A stretch of 34,818 nucleotides of DNA from CAYMKL01 sp964390805. Its GTDB lineage: Bacteria > Chloroflexota > Anaerolineae > VGOG01. The stretch is from positions 1 to 34,818 of the forward strand of contig CAYMKL010000076.1 of assembly GCA_964390805.1 (NCBI GenBank), written 5' to 3'. Each line of letters starts with the position of its first letter. The stretch's first letter is position 1. Both the position numbers and the translations under genes were made by a program. Under the pieces are notes generated by a model. That model was not told where the DNA came from. It searched no databases and saw only the letters and a list, made by a program, of their open reading frames with translations. Below, one piece after another: positions 1 through 7,109 of the stretch.

Positions 1-1933
1 TCAAGTCGTCTGAGCCAGACACAACCCGCCGCCCGTCTCCCGTCACCGCCACCGCATTGACATACCAGCCATGGCCTTGTAGGATGCGGATTAGCGGGCC
101 GCCGGGCGGCGTCAGGTTAGGCGTCAGGGGACGCAGCCAGGGGGCGGCTCGCCACTCTTTGGCTTGTTCCAGCATGATCCGAATATCGGGCGCTTTCTCG
201 CTTAGCAAGCGGCCCAGCAGTTGCCCGGCTAGTTGCGTTTTATCCTGGGCCAGGACGTGCGCCGCCAGCCGGATGGCGCCCTGCACCAACTGCAAATCCG
301 CGTCATCCGCTGCAAAGTCATAATCCACCATCAGGGCATTGACATCGGTGGCCTCCAGCTTGGCTTGTAACCAGTCGAAATCGAACAGAAGGGTCCGCAA
401 TTCGTCAACCCGCCCCGCTTCCCTCAAGTGGTAGGCAAGCCAGCGCCAGGCATAATCATCGGGTAGGTGATGCGGGTCGCCCCAGGCTTCCAGCAGGGCA
501 GCGTGTAGCTCCGCAGGTTCGGCCAGTTGGCTGGCAAGGTAGGCGCGCATTACGTCGTGCAGGCGAATGGTCCCGGCTTGCAGGTTGAACTTGAGGAGGG
601 AGAGATCGTCAAGACGCTGGGCCTGCTCCTCAGTATCAAAGTCATCCAGGCCCCACAACGGGCCTACGGCGCTCAGTGGGACGTCGGTGTCCTCCGGGAA
701 GATCGCCAATTGGAGGTAGTGCTCACGTTCGTCCTCCGTGAGCAAGTCCATGCTGACGGCGATGCTCCTGGCAATAGCCTGGTTCCGTTCTTCGGCGTTG
801 CGTTGGTCGAAGGCCACCACGCCGCGCTTGTCCAGGGCCTTGTTGAGGTAGGCCAACGCTCCCTCAAGTGTGTCGCCGCGTGCCAGGCGTTGGCGCAATG
901 CTGCCCCCGCCAGTTCGAGCATGAGCGGCCACTCGCCCAGGCGGCGCGCCAGCGCGCGGAACGGCTCCAGATCGTCGGGCGGCGCTTCCAGCCGGGCGGT
1001 GAGCAGTTGCACCGCCTCGCCGGTGGCCATCTCGTCCACGTCCACTCGCTGGGCCTCGGCGGCGATATCGAACTGGCGGGTGGTAATCAGCCGGGCGCAG
1101 CGTTCCCCTCCGCGCAAGAACGGACGCAGGTGGGCCGCGTTCCACACGTCATCTATGACGATCAGACAATCCTTGTCACTCAAACGCTCCGTCAAAGCAG
1201 CCGCAGCGCCTTCCTCCGTCGCGAAACCGGATTGCTTGCCCATCAGAGCCACGTAGAGGGTGTCCAGCGCGGCCAGCATGTTGGGGGTCTGGCCCAGCGT
1301 CACCCACAGGATGCCATCATCAAAGGCCGTGATCACGTCCTCGTCGTGACACAGGGCAGCAGCCAGCGTGGTCTTGCCAGAACCACCTGCACCGTGCAGG
1401 ACTGTGGTGATGGCGACCGGGTTCTGGCGCTCCTCGTCCAGCAGGAAGTCCACCAACTGCTGGAACTCGGTGTCGCGCTGGACAAAGCCTGCTGGCAAGT
1501 CGGGCGCCATGAACGGCGCGCGCGTGGCCTGACAGGGGCTTTTGAGGTGGCCGACAAAGGTCTTCCACTCATCCTTATGATCCAGGTCGCAGAAATGTAC
1601 GTCGCGCATCCAACGCGGCAGGCGATCAAAATCGAGGTCGGGCGCGGCCTGGACCGGGTAGATACATACGCCCTGCTGCCGGGCGTAGCGCCACTCCTTG
1701 CGCACGACCTCGGACTCCATAGCCTCAGGAGTCATGACCAGCACCATGAACTGCACGGCATCAATCGCGTCCGTGATCTGTTTCCACCAGCCTACGCCGC
1801 CTTCCATTCGGATGCGATCTTGCCAGAGAGTGATCTCCGGCTCCTCGCGTTCGAGACGTTTGCGAAGTTGGGTAGCGAACGCCTCGCCATCGGAGCGGCG
1901 ATAGGAAATAAAGACTCTGGGTTTGTCAGTCAT
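1..1933 (-). CDS. TIR-NB-ARC-WD40 NLR-like protein (3' end cut by window edge)
   Basis: The open frame runs from ATG at 1933 to the window edge without a stop, giving 644 codons. Residues 1-130 form a TIR domain (VFISYRRSD near residue 7). E80 in the segment SEVVRKEW sits where NADase TIRs carry the catalytic Glu. Residues about 155-400 form an NB-ARC ATPase: P-loop GAGGSGKTT, Walker B LIVIDDVWN, sensor-like ITTR, a GLPL-like segment and an MHD-like LHDVMRAYL. A helical region follows, and the last visible residues (LQGHGWYVNAVAVTGDGRR) start a WD40 repeat, so a beta-propeller probably continues off the window. By family knowledge this is a STAND sensor: the repeats bind a trigger, the NB-ARC oligomerises, and the TIR consumes or converts NAD+. 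It is the last visible gene of the island. The target is unknown. Confidence 0.9.
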   Translation of the reverse strand, partial: MTDKPRVFISYRRSDGEAFATQLRKRLEREEPEITLWQDRIRMEGGVGWWKQITDAIDAVQFMVLVMTPEAMESEVVRKEWRYARQQGVCIYPVQAAPDLDFDRLPRWMRDVHFCDLDHKDEWKTFVGHLKSPCQATRAPFMAPDLPAGFVQRDTEFQQLVDFLLDEERQNPVAITTVLHGAGGSGKTTLAAALCHDEDVITAFDDGILWVTLGQTPNMLAALDTLYVALMGKQSGFATEEGAAAALTERLSDKDCLIVIDDVWNAAHLRPFLRGGERCARLITTRQFDIAAEAQRVDVDEMATGEAVQLLTARLEAPPDDLEPFRALARRLGEWPLMLELAGAALRQRLARGDTLEGALAYLNKALDKRGVVAFDQRNAEERNQAIARSIAVSMDLLTEDEREHYLQLAIFPEDTDVPLSAVGPLWGLDDFDTEEQAQRLDDLSLLKFNLQAGTIRLHDVMRAYLASQLAEPAELHAALLEAWGDPHHLPDDYAWRWLAYHLREAGRVDELRTLLFDFDWLQAKLEATDVNALMVDYDFAADDADLQLVQGAIRLAAHVLAQDKTQLAGQLLGRLLSEKAPDIRIMLEQAKEWRAAPWLRPLTPNLTPPGGPLIRILQGHGWYVNAVAVTGDGRRVVSGSDDL

Positions 1934-1970
1934 AGGCAGCTCCCATCATGCGACTCGACGTGCTCAGGAC

Positions 1971-2124
1971 ACCGCCAGGGGCTCCGCTCCGCTCAAGCCC
2001 CTGGCTCAGTCTACGAAGCCCCCCTTCGGCGGGCTCAGGACATGCGTTAGGGCTAGCTTTGACAGGCCGTAGGCCTTTGTATGCTGAGGTCGCTTCGCTT
2101 ACAACGGCTTCAGCCTCGGGCGGG
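1971..2124. repeat. Multi-hairpin intergenic repeat, copy A
   Basis: This is a roughly 150-bp near-duplicate of 5169-5310. It contains a 9-bp stem (CCAGGGGCT ... AGCCCCTGG), a second hairpin around CCCCCTTCGGCGGGCT and a third (AGGCC GTA GGCCT). The segment 2021-2046 belongs to the same short family as repeats inside ccmA and the ferredoxin reductase gene. It fills most of the 308-bp spacer 1934-2241 between the NLR-like gene and the first TIR-FGE gene. I see no convincing gene in that spacer. Confidence 0.8.
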
Positions 2125-2190
2125 GTGGCGACTTCCGCGGCTCAGTCCAGCTGGTCAGGATAATCTCTCGCCCCGCGCTGAGCGCGTCGG

Positions 2191-2210
2191 GCTCGGGGCG
2201 CAGCCCCCAG
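2191..2210. other. Hairpin downstream of TIR-FGE variable region 1
   Basis: A GC-rich inverted repeat (GGGGC GCA GCCCC plus two outer pairs) lies 32-51 bp past the TIR-FGE stop. The stop-to-hairpin stretch is closely similar to the matching stretch after the second TIR-FGE gene (7059-7109), though it is non-coding. In characterised DGRs a hairpin downstream of the variable region helps target mutagenesis. It could instead be a terminator. Confidence 0.5.
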
Positions 2211-2241
2211 ACCCCCGCTTCAGAAACCAGTAACCAACAGC

Positions 2242-3510
2242 TTAGAGAGAGCCAGGGGAAGCCGAAACCCGAAACCCCACAATGCGGTTGCGGAGGTCTG
2301 GGTTGCTCCTGTCGCGGCAGGCGCAGCGGGCGCCCCTCCGACCGTAGTGCCACGAGCCGCCACGCAGCACACGGCCGATGCCATTGGGTGCATCCAGGCT
2401 CTCACGACCATCGGCTGTATCATAGGGATACCTGAACGATGGCTTCGACAAATCCTCTCCCCACAAACTCCGCGTCCACTCCCACACGTTGCCCGCCATG
2501 TCCAGTAAACCATCGGGGCTGGCTCCTTGAGGGTAGGCCCCCACCGGTGTGGTACCGACCTTGCCGCCTTCGGAAGTGTTACATCGCTTCGCATCCCAAC
2601 GGTTGCCCCAGGGATAAATGCGTCCATCGCTGCCCCGCGCCCCCTTCTCCCATTCGGCCTCGCTGGGCAGGCGGTAGAGTTTGCCGGTGATCTCGGCCAG
2701 CCAGTTGCAGTAGGCCACGGCGTCGCGCCAACTGACCAACACCACGGGGTGGTTCTCCTTGCCCCTAGGTGGTGTTGACCTGCTCCAGTTGTACGGTTCA
2801 GCCCAGTTCTCGTTTACGTTAGGCGCACGATGGCCGGTGGCCTGCACAAAGGCCGCGTATTGAGCCTGCGTGACCGGCGTCTTGGCCAGGTAGTAGTCGG
2901 GCAGGTACAGGGTATGCTGGGGCTGCTCGTCGTCATCGGCGCGTTTGTCCTTCCTGGGATCACTACCCATAAGGAACTCGCCGGCGGGGATGAGGATCAT
3001 CTCTGGCTCAAAGGGCTGAGAGCGTTCCATGACGGCGGGACGAACTGCCTCTGGCTCAACGACAGGCAGGGGCGCTTGGCGAGTCGGACGCACCGATTCA
3101 CGTTCGAGAGGGGTAGATTCAAGCACACCCAGGGCGCGCAACACCTGCCCCAGCCGATCATAGAAATCCTGGGGTGGCATCTGGCCGTCAGTCACGTCGG
3201 CGTAGTGCCGATTTCCAACGAGGGGATTCTTCTTGCCTCTCAGCAACAACGGAAAGAGCGGCTTCTCCTCGTCCAGCGTCAGCATGACCTCTCGCTCTAC
3301 CCACTCCGACCGCTCCGAGTCGGGTGTCATCACCACGACAAAGGCAGCACAAGTTCGGATGGCCTGAACAATCGTCCGCCACCAGCGGTCGCCGTAGTCA
3401 ATGCGGTCGTCCATCCACACCTCAAAGTCACGCCTGCGAAACTCGTTCGCCAGTTTGCGGGCGTAGGCTTGGTCTTTGCGGCTGTAGGAGACAAAAACGT
3501 GAGCAGCCAT
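2242..3510 (-). CDS. TIR domain fused to FGE-sulfatase (C-type-lectin fold) domain, copy 1
   Basis: A 422-residue protein. Residues 1-130 are a TIR domain (HVFVSYSRKD near the start; WVERE with E74 aligned to the catalytic Glu of NADase TIRs). After a Pro/Glu-rich linker, residues 165-418 are an FGE-sulfatase/SUMF1 domain (MILIPAGEFLMGSD, PVTQAQYAAF, VSWRDAVAYCNWL, LPSEAEWEKGARG, YPWGNRWD, DMAGNVWEWT, LRGGSW, GFRV). The cysteine pair that binds copper in true formylglycine-generating enzymes just after GGS(F/W) is absent, so the domain probably binds a ligand rather than acting as an enzyme. The last about 28 residues match a DGR variable region (see 2272-2352). Likely role: receptor head plus NAD-consuming effector. 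The start is supported by GGGGAG upstream of ATG. Confidence 0.88.
   Translation of the reverse strand: MAAHVFVSYSRKDQAYARKLANEFRRRDFEVWMDDRIDYGDRWWRTIVQAIRTCAAFVVVMTPDSERSEWVEREVMLTLDEEKPLFPLLLRGKKNPLVGNRHYADVTDGQMPPQDFYDRLGQVLRALGVLESTPLERESVRPTRQAPLPVVEPEAVRPAVMERSQPFEPEMILIPAGEFLMGSDPRKDKRADDDEQPQHTLYLPDYYLAKTPVTQAQYAAFVQATGHRAPNVNENWAEPYNWSRSTPPRGKENHPVVLVSWRDAVAYCNWLAEITGKLYRLPSEAEWEKGARGSDGRIYPWGNRWDAKRCNTSEGGKVGTTPVGAYPQGASPDGLLDMAGNVWEWTRSLWGEDLSKPSFRYPYDTADGRESLDAPNGIGRVLRGGSWHYGRRGARCACRDRSNPDLRNRIVGFRVSASPGSL
2272..2352 (-). other. Putative DGR variable region 1 (TIR-FGE C-terminus)
   Basis: This codes for the residues between LRGGSW and GFRV. Compared codon by codon with 7140-7220, nine codons change only at positions 1 and/or 2 and keep a third-position C or T: GGT/CTT, GGC/TCC, TGC/GCC, GAC/TTC, AGC/CCC, AAC/AGC, CTC/GCC, AAC/CAC, CGC/TAC. 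Invariant codons lie between them. This fits adenine mutagenesis of AAY codons in a template. No template repeat or reverse transcriptase was seen in the window. Confidence 0.6.
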
Positions 3511-3553
3511 CTCACTCCCCTATTTTCAATTCAAATGCTGAGAGATCAATAAC

Positions 3554-4015
3554 TTACCGCCAGCCCAGTGCCGTCACCATCACCAGCCCTACCCCGTAGG
3601 CAAGATACACCCCTAGGAACAGGCGCGGCAACCACAGCTCCAGCCCCGAGAAGCTGACAAACGTCTTCTCCGCCTGAGGCTTGAAGAAATCGTCCCGCTC
3701 CTTCAGGTATATCTGATGGCTCTGCGGCATGGCCTGCTCCATCTCAATCAACTGCTCATATCGCCAGCCTCCGAGCGCCTTGTACTGGGTGATGATCCTG
3801 TACCAGATTACGCAGGCCAGCACTCCCACCAGAAAGAAAGGCAAACTGACCAACACCATCCCCCAACCCGGGAAGCTCATGTCCTTCATGAGGAAACCCA
3901 ACGCAGCGGCAATGATCGTGTTGACCGTCAGGTAAGTTTGCGTGGCCTCCTGGCGCCGCTCTGACAACTGCAGAGTACTCTCGGCGAAAAACTTGTACTC
4001 GTCAAACTTGTCCAT
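3554..4015 (-). CDS. RipA-like small membrane protein
   Basis: A 153-residue product from ATG at 4015, which follows GGGAGGAGGATCACG. The N-terminus (DEYKFFAESTLQLSERRQ) is a helix leading into two hydrophobic segments (about residues 30-75: LTVNTIIAAALGFLM and MVLVSLPFFLVGVLACVIW). Then come a conserved soluble middle (ITQYKALGGWRYEQLIEME) and a third hydrophobic C-terminal segment. The pattern resembles the RipA-type octameric membrane protein family, from memory and without a search. An in-frame upstream ATG at 4105 also follows GAGGAGG and would add 30 residues; I prefer 4015 because family similarity begins there. It sits between DegV and TIR-FGE copy 1, so a role as a membrane partner in the conflict island is possible but unproven. 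Confidence 0.7.
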   Translation of the reverse strand: MDKFDEYKFFAESTLQLSERRQEATQTYLTVNTIIAAALGFLMKDMSFPGWGMVLVSLPFFLVGVLACVIWYRIITQYKALGGWRYEQLIEMEQAMPQSHQIYLKERDDFFKPQAEKTFVSFSGLELWLPRLFLGVYLAYGVGLVMVTALGWR

Positions 4016-4290
4016 CGTGATCCTCCTCCCGGAAGGAATATACTCCATCTCTTGAGGGTCTTTTTCCGTCCCACGTTGCTCGACCAGTTCATCAGTCGCG
4101 GGCATAGGTCTGCCTCCTCTGCAGTGAAGCCAGCACGCACTGCCGTAAACCGGCGGTGCTGGGCAAATGTCCAGCACCGGCTCCAATAGCCTCCCAGAAT
4201 CGCTGAGGCCGCTGAGGCACGCTGAAACCTGGCTTGCTCCGACAGTCGGCTCCCTCAGCGAACTCAGCGCCCATCAGCGCCATCAGCGAT

Positions 4291-5133
4291 TCACAACTCC
4301 GAAACCACCACTATCCCCAACGTCCCCGGTCCCCCATGAGTTGCTATGACCATCCCCGTTTCGGCCAGAAGGACCTCGTCTTCAGGAAAGCCAGTTTGCA
4401 AAGCAATCTCCGGGATCAGCCCTTCGGCCTCCTCTTCACAGGCAATGTGAGCGACACCTACTGTCTCAGCCGGGAAACGACTCTTTGCCAACTCTATCAG
4501 CTTTCGCTTGGCTGCCTTTCTTCCGCGTGGCTTTTCAAGCAGGGTCAGTTCTCCATCCAGCACGGTCAGGATCGGCCTGAGCTTCAACAGCCCGGCCATG
4601 ACGCCGCTCAGTCTGCTGGCTCTGCCCCCCTTGACCAGGTATTCTACCGTGTCCAGGCCGATGAAAAGGTGCAGGCGTTGTTGCAGCTCTTTGATGGTTT
4701 CTACGACGGCCTGGGGGCCTTTCCCCTTTTGAGCGGCGCGGGCGGCGGCCAGGACCAGGAGACCCTGGGCTATGGATAGGGACTTTGAATCCACCACCGT
4801 GACCTGTCCAGCGGGGAATTCCTGGCTGGCCAGGACCGCCGCTGAGTAGACCGCACTGTGGTTGCCGGTAATGGTGATGCAAACCACCTCATCGCCAGCC
4901 TCCACACATTCACGGAAAGCCTGGGCGAAGGCTCCCGATGAAGGAACGGAGGTTGTTGGCCAGACCCTCTCAGCCCGGGCCAGGAATTCCTGCATGGAGA
5001 TGGTCTTGTCCTCACATTCTTCCAGCCCAAAGCGAAAGATGAAGCGAACTATGATTACGCCAAGCTCCTCGAGTGCCTTTTCCAGACTTGGAGGTAAGTC
5101 GCAACTGGTATCGGTGACAATTCGCACTCCCAT
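4291..5133 (-). CDS. DegV family fatty-acid-binding protein
   Basis: A 280-residue protein of normal DegV length. It begins with VRIVTDTSCDLPP and has the ligand-pocket segments PTTSVPSSGAF and ITGNHSAVYSAA, then VVDSKSLSIAQGL, a C-terminal lobe (VEYLVKGGRASRLSG, LKLRPIL) and the end motif ATHGGPGTLGIVV. DegV/FakB proteins bind a fatty acid and, with a FakA kinase, feed it to phospholipid synthesis; FakA is not in the window. A GAGAGGAAC Shine-Dalgarno-like stretch precedes ATG at 5133. It lies inside an immunity-like island with no obvious metabolic neighbour, and may be a housekeeping passenger or reflect lipid involvement. Confidence 0.93.
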   Translation of the reverse strand: MGVRIVTDTSCDLPPSLEKALEELGVIIVRFIFRFGLEECEDKTISMQEFLARAERVWPTTSVPSSGAFAQAFRECVEAGDEVVCITITGNHSAVYSAAVLASQEFPAGQVTVVDSKSLSIAQGLLVLAAARAAQKGKGPQAVVETIKELQQRLHLFIGLDTVEYLVKGGRASRLSGVMAGLLKLRPILTVLDGELTLLEKPRGRKAAKRKLIELAKSRFPAETVGVAHIACEEEAEGLIPEIALQTGFPEDEVLLAETGMVIATHGGPGTLGIVVVSEL

Positions 5134-5168
5134 TTTGTTCCTCTCTCCTTCACGTTCGCCTACGCGGG

Positions 5169-5310
5169 ACCGCCAGGGGCTCCGCTCCGCTCAAGCCCCT
5201 GGCTCATTCTACAAAGCCCCCCTTCGGCGGGCTCAGGACATGCGTTGGGGCTGGATTTGACAGGCCGTAGGCCTTTGTAGCTGAGCCCGACGGCTTCAGC
5301 CTCGGGCGGG
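5169..5310. repeat. Multi-hairpin intergenic repeat, copy B
   Basis: A near-copy of 1971-2124 with the same nested stems and the same CCTTCGGCGGGCTCAGGACA segment at 5221-5240. Its left part fills the spacer before degV. Its right end runs into the last codons and stop of the gene at 5296-6966, so the repeat supplies part of that protein's C-terminus. Confidence 0.8.
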
Positions 5311-6966
5311 ATAGCGACTGCGCGCAACGGGCAGTGCAGCGTTACACAACAGGTGCATGAGCTGCTGAACGGCGTTGCTGTCCTGCCCGTCTACGTGCAA
5401 CACCCGCAAAGGTGCGTCAGGCCGCTGGCGATTGGGCGAGCGAGCGCTCATGGTGCGCCATATCTCGCTCAGCTTCGCTTCCAGGAATCCCTGATCGGTT
5501 GTGCGGTCGCTGACCAGAACGATGTCACTCACGGGCACGACGTCAATCAAGTGGGCCAACTCAAACAATACGCCCCGGTTTTTGGGCGAGAAACCCCGCA
5601 GGTCCATCAAGATGACTTCGCTTTGCGATACCAGGCGCTGCAAGGTCACGCGCCAGGTGTCGTCGTGGCAGAAGAACTCGTTGACCCGGAAGCGCCCGTC
5701 TGGATCGGGAAGTTGATCCATGTTTTCAACGCGCTGGCTCAGGTCCTCCTCGTTCTTGACAAACTGCCGGCTAAGCCGCCCGTTCATGTACTCGAAAAAC
5801 TCGTGGGGCTCCAGGTTGGCCGTCGCCAGGTCGGTGCCAGCGATCAGATGGATGTTGCCCAGGTAGCGCCACCGCAGCTCAAGATCTCCTAGCAGGCGTT
5901 CGATGCGCTTGCGGAAGCCAAAGACGCGAAGGAGCAGGAGGCGCTGGGGAGGTTGCCTTGACGCAGTGGCACGCAGTGGACGCAGCCCAATCCACAAGAC
6001 GATTTCGTACCCCACGAAGGCCAACAATCCCAGGAAGCCCAGTGGCCCCCCTGTAACTGACAGAATCTGACATTCCCACAGGGTGAACAATAACCACCAC
6101 GTTGCCAGCCACGAGAGCTGATCGCTCGATTTCTTGCAGGCATAACGCTGGGCAAACCATCGAAACCCAAGCCAGGCGACGACCCAGAAGCCCAGCAGCA
6201 CCATCAACGCAATTCCCAGGATGATCACCAGGGGAAGCGTTGACAGCAGGCCGGCAGGCAAAAACTGGATGCCGAGCCCAAGAGAGAGAACACCGAGCAA
6301 AACCCAAGAAACAATCAGCAGGAGAATCGGGCCAACTGCTCGCAGCCGGCGATTGCCGACGGCCAGCGTGATCAGCGTGGGAATCCCCAGGAAGTAGGCC
6401 CACAGGAACAGCAACTCCCCCACATCAATGGACGTGATCAGCAGTGAGATCAGCACCAATGAAAGCGGCCCAATCACCTTGAGCAGACGATTGCCGCCGG
6501 CAACGGTCACTACGGTGGGAACGGTGGGCCACGCCAGAATGAGCCATGTGAAGAGCGTTCTGATGGGCAAGAATTCAAGGTCATTGAAAAGGAAGAGCAG
6601 AATCGTGGCCACGACGGCGTGGACACAGCCAGCGATAGCGTATACCAGGGCCACTCTGAGCCTGGTGCGATGGGCGTGCTTCAGCATGGCGGCGGCAGTT
6701 TCTGTTTGCTCAAGCCGCGTATGCGGGTCAACGACCTGGAGTTGCAGATCCGACAGGGACGTTTGATCAGCCTGCACCCGATCTCCTGCTTCGGGCTGCA
6801 CACTGTCTGTGCCGGAGCCCCCCGCATGTTCCAGCATTGATTTGAGGACGGCCTTGCGGTACCGTCTCAGCACCCAGAACGAGAGCAGCATGGCAATAGG
6901 CACTGCAACCACGATTACCATAAAGACTGCAACGAAGGGGTTGATACCTTCGAAGTGTGTGGTCAT
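5296..6966 (-). CDS. Multi-pass membrane protein with Rossmann-like C-terminal domain
   Basis: A 556-residue protein. One hydrophobic segment lies at 10-32, followed by a soluble, coiled-coil-prone stretch (40-100), then about six or seven hydrophobic segments between 104 and 330 with no obvious catalytic motif. Residues 340-556 are soluble: LLLLRVFGFRKR, WRYLGNIHLIAGTDLA, and VILMDLRGFSPKNRGVLFEL at 451-470 with Glu469. The last segment looks like the strand-loop-helix of TIR-like, SLOG-like or deoxyribosyltransferase-like Rossmann domains. I do not know a named family. With TIR and SLOG neighbours, the cytosolic domain may bind or process a nucleotide and the membrane part may act as pore or anchor; this is inference. 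ATG at 6966 has only a weak AAGG upstream. The C-terminal codons overlap repeat copy B. Confidence 0.75.
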   Translation of the reverse strand: MTTHFEGINPFVAVFMVIVVAVPIAMLLSFWVLRRYRKAVLKSMLEHAGGSGTDSVQPEAGDRVQADQTSLSDLQLQVVDPHTRLEQTETAAAMLKHAHRTRLRVALVYAIAGCVHAVVATILLFLFNDLEFLPIRTLFTWLILAWPTVPTVVTVAGGNRLLKVIGPLSLVLISLLITSIDVGELLFLWAYFLGIPTLITLAVGNRRLRAVGPILLLIVSWVLLGVLSLGLGIQFLPAGLLSTLPLVIILGIALMVLLGFWVVAWLGFRWFAQRYACKKSSDQLSWLATWWLLFTLWECQILSVTGGPLGFLGLLAFVGYEIVLWIGLRPLRATASRQPPQRLLLLRVFGFRKRIERLLGDLELRWRYLGNIHLIAGTDLATANLEPHEFFEYMNGRLSRQFVKNEEDLSQRVENMDQLPDPDGRFRVNEFFCHDDTWRVTLQRLVSQSEVILMDLRGFSPKNRGVLFELAHLIDVVPVSDIVLVSDRTTDQGFLEAKLSEIWRTMSARSPNRQRPDAPLRVLHVDGQDSNAVQQLMHLLCNAALPVARSRYPARG

Positions 6967-7058
6967 TGTTACACCTTGCTATGACTCAGGATGCCAGGCT
7001 CGCCAGCCTCTGGCGAGTGGCAAACCGATCAGTCGCTTCCTCCGCGCTGCGCGCGTCA

Positions 7059-7079
7059 TCTGGGGGCTGCGCCCCCAGA
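7059..7079. other. Hairpin downstream of TIR-FGE variable region 2
   Basis: A perfect 9-bp stem (TCTGGGGGC, loop TGC, GCCCCCAGA) lies 31-51 bp past the stop of the second TIR-FGE gene. It corresponds in position and sequence to 2191-2210. A second small GC stem (CGCGC-type) flanks both copies. It may be a DGR targeting hairpin or a terminator; no T-run is obvious. Confidence 0.55.
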
Positions 7080-7109
7080 CCCCCGTTTCAGAAACCAGAA
7101 ACCAACAGC

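Noticed and set aside
527..2050. Long plus-strand open frame (507 codons)
   Set aside because: It is the antisense shadow of the TIR-NB-ARC-WD40 gene. The minus strand shows clear domain motifs and a ribosome site; this frame does not.
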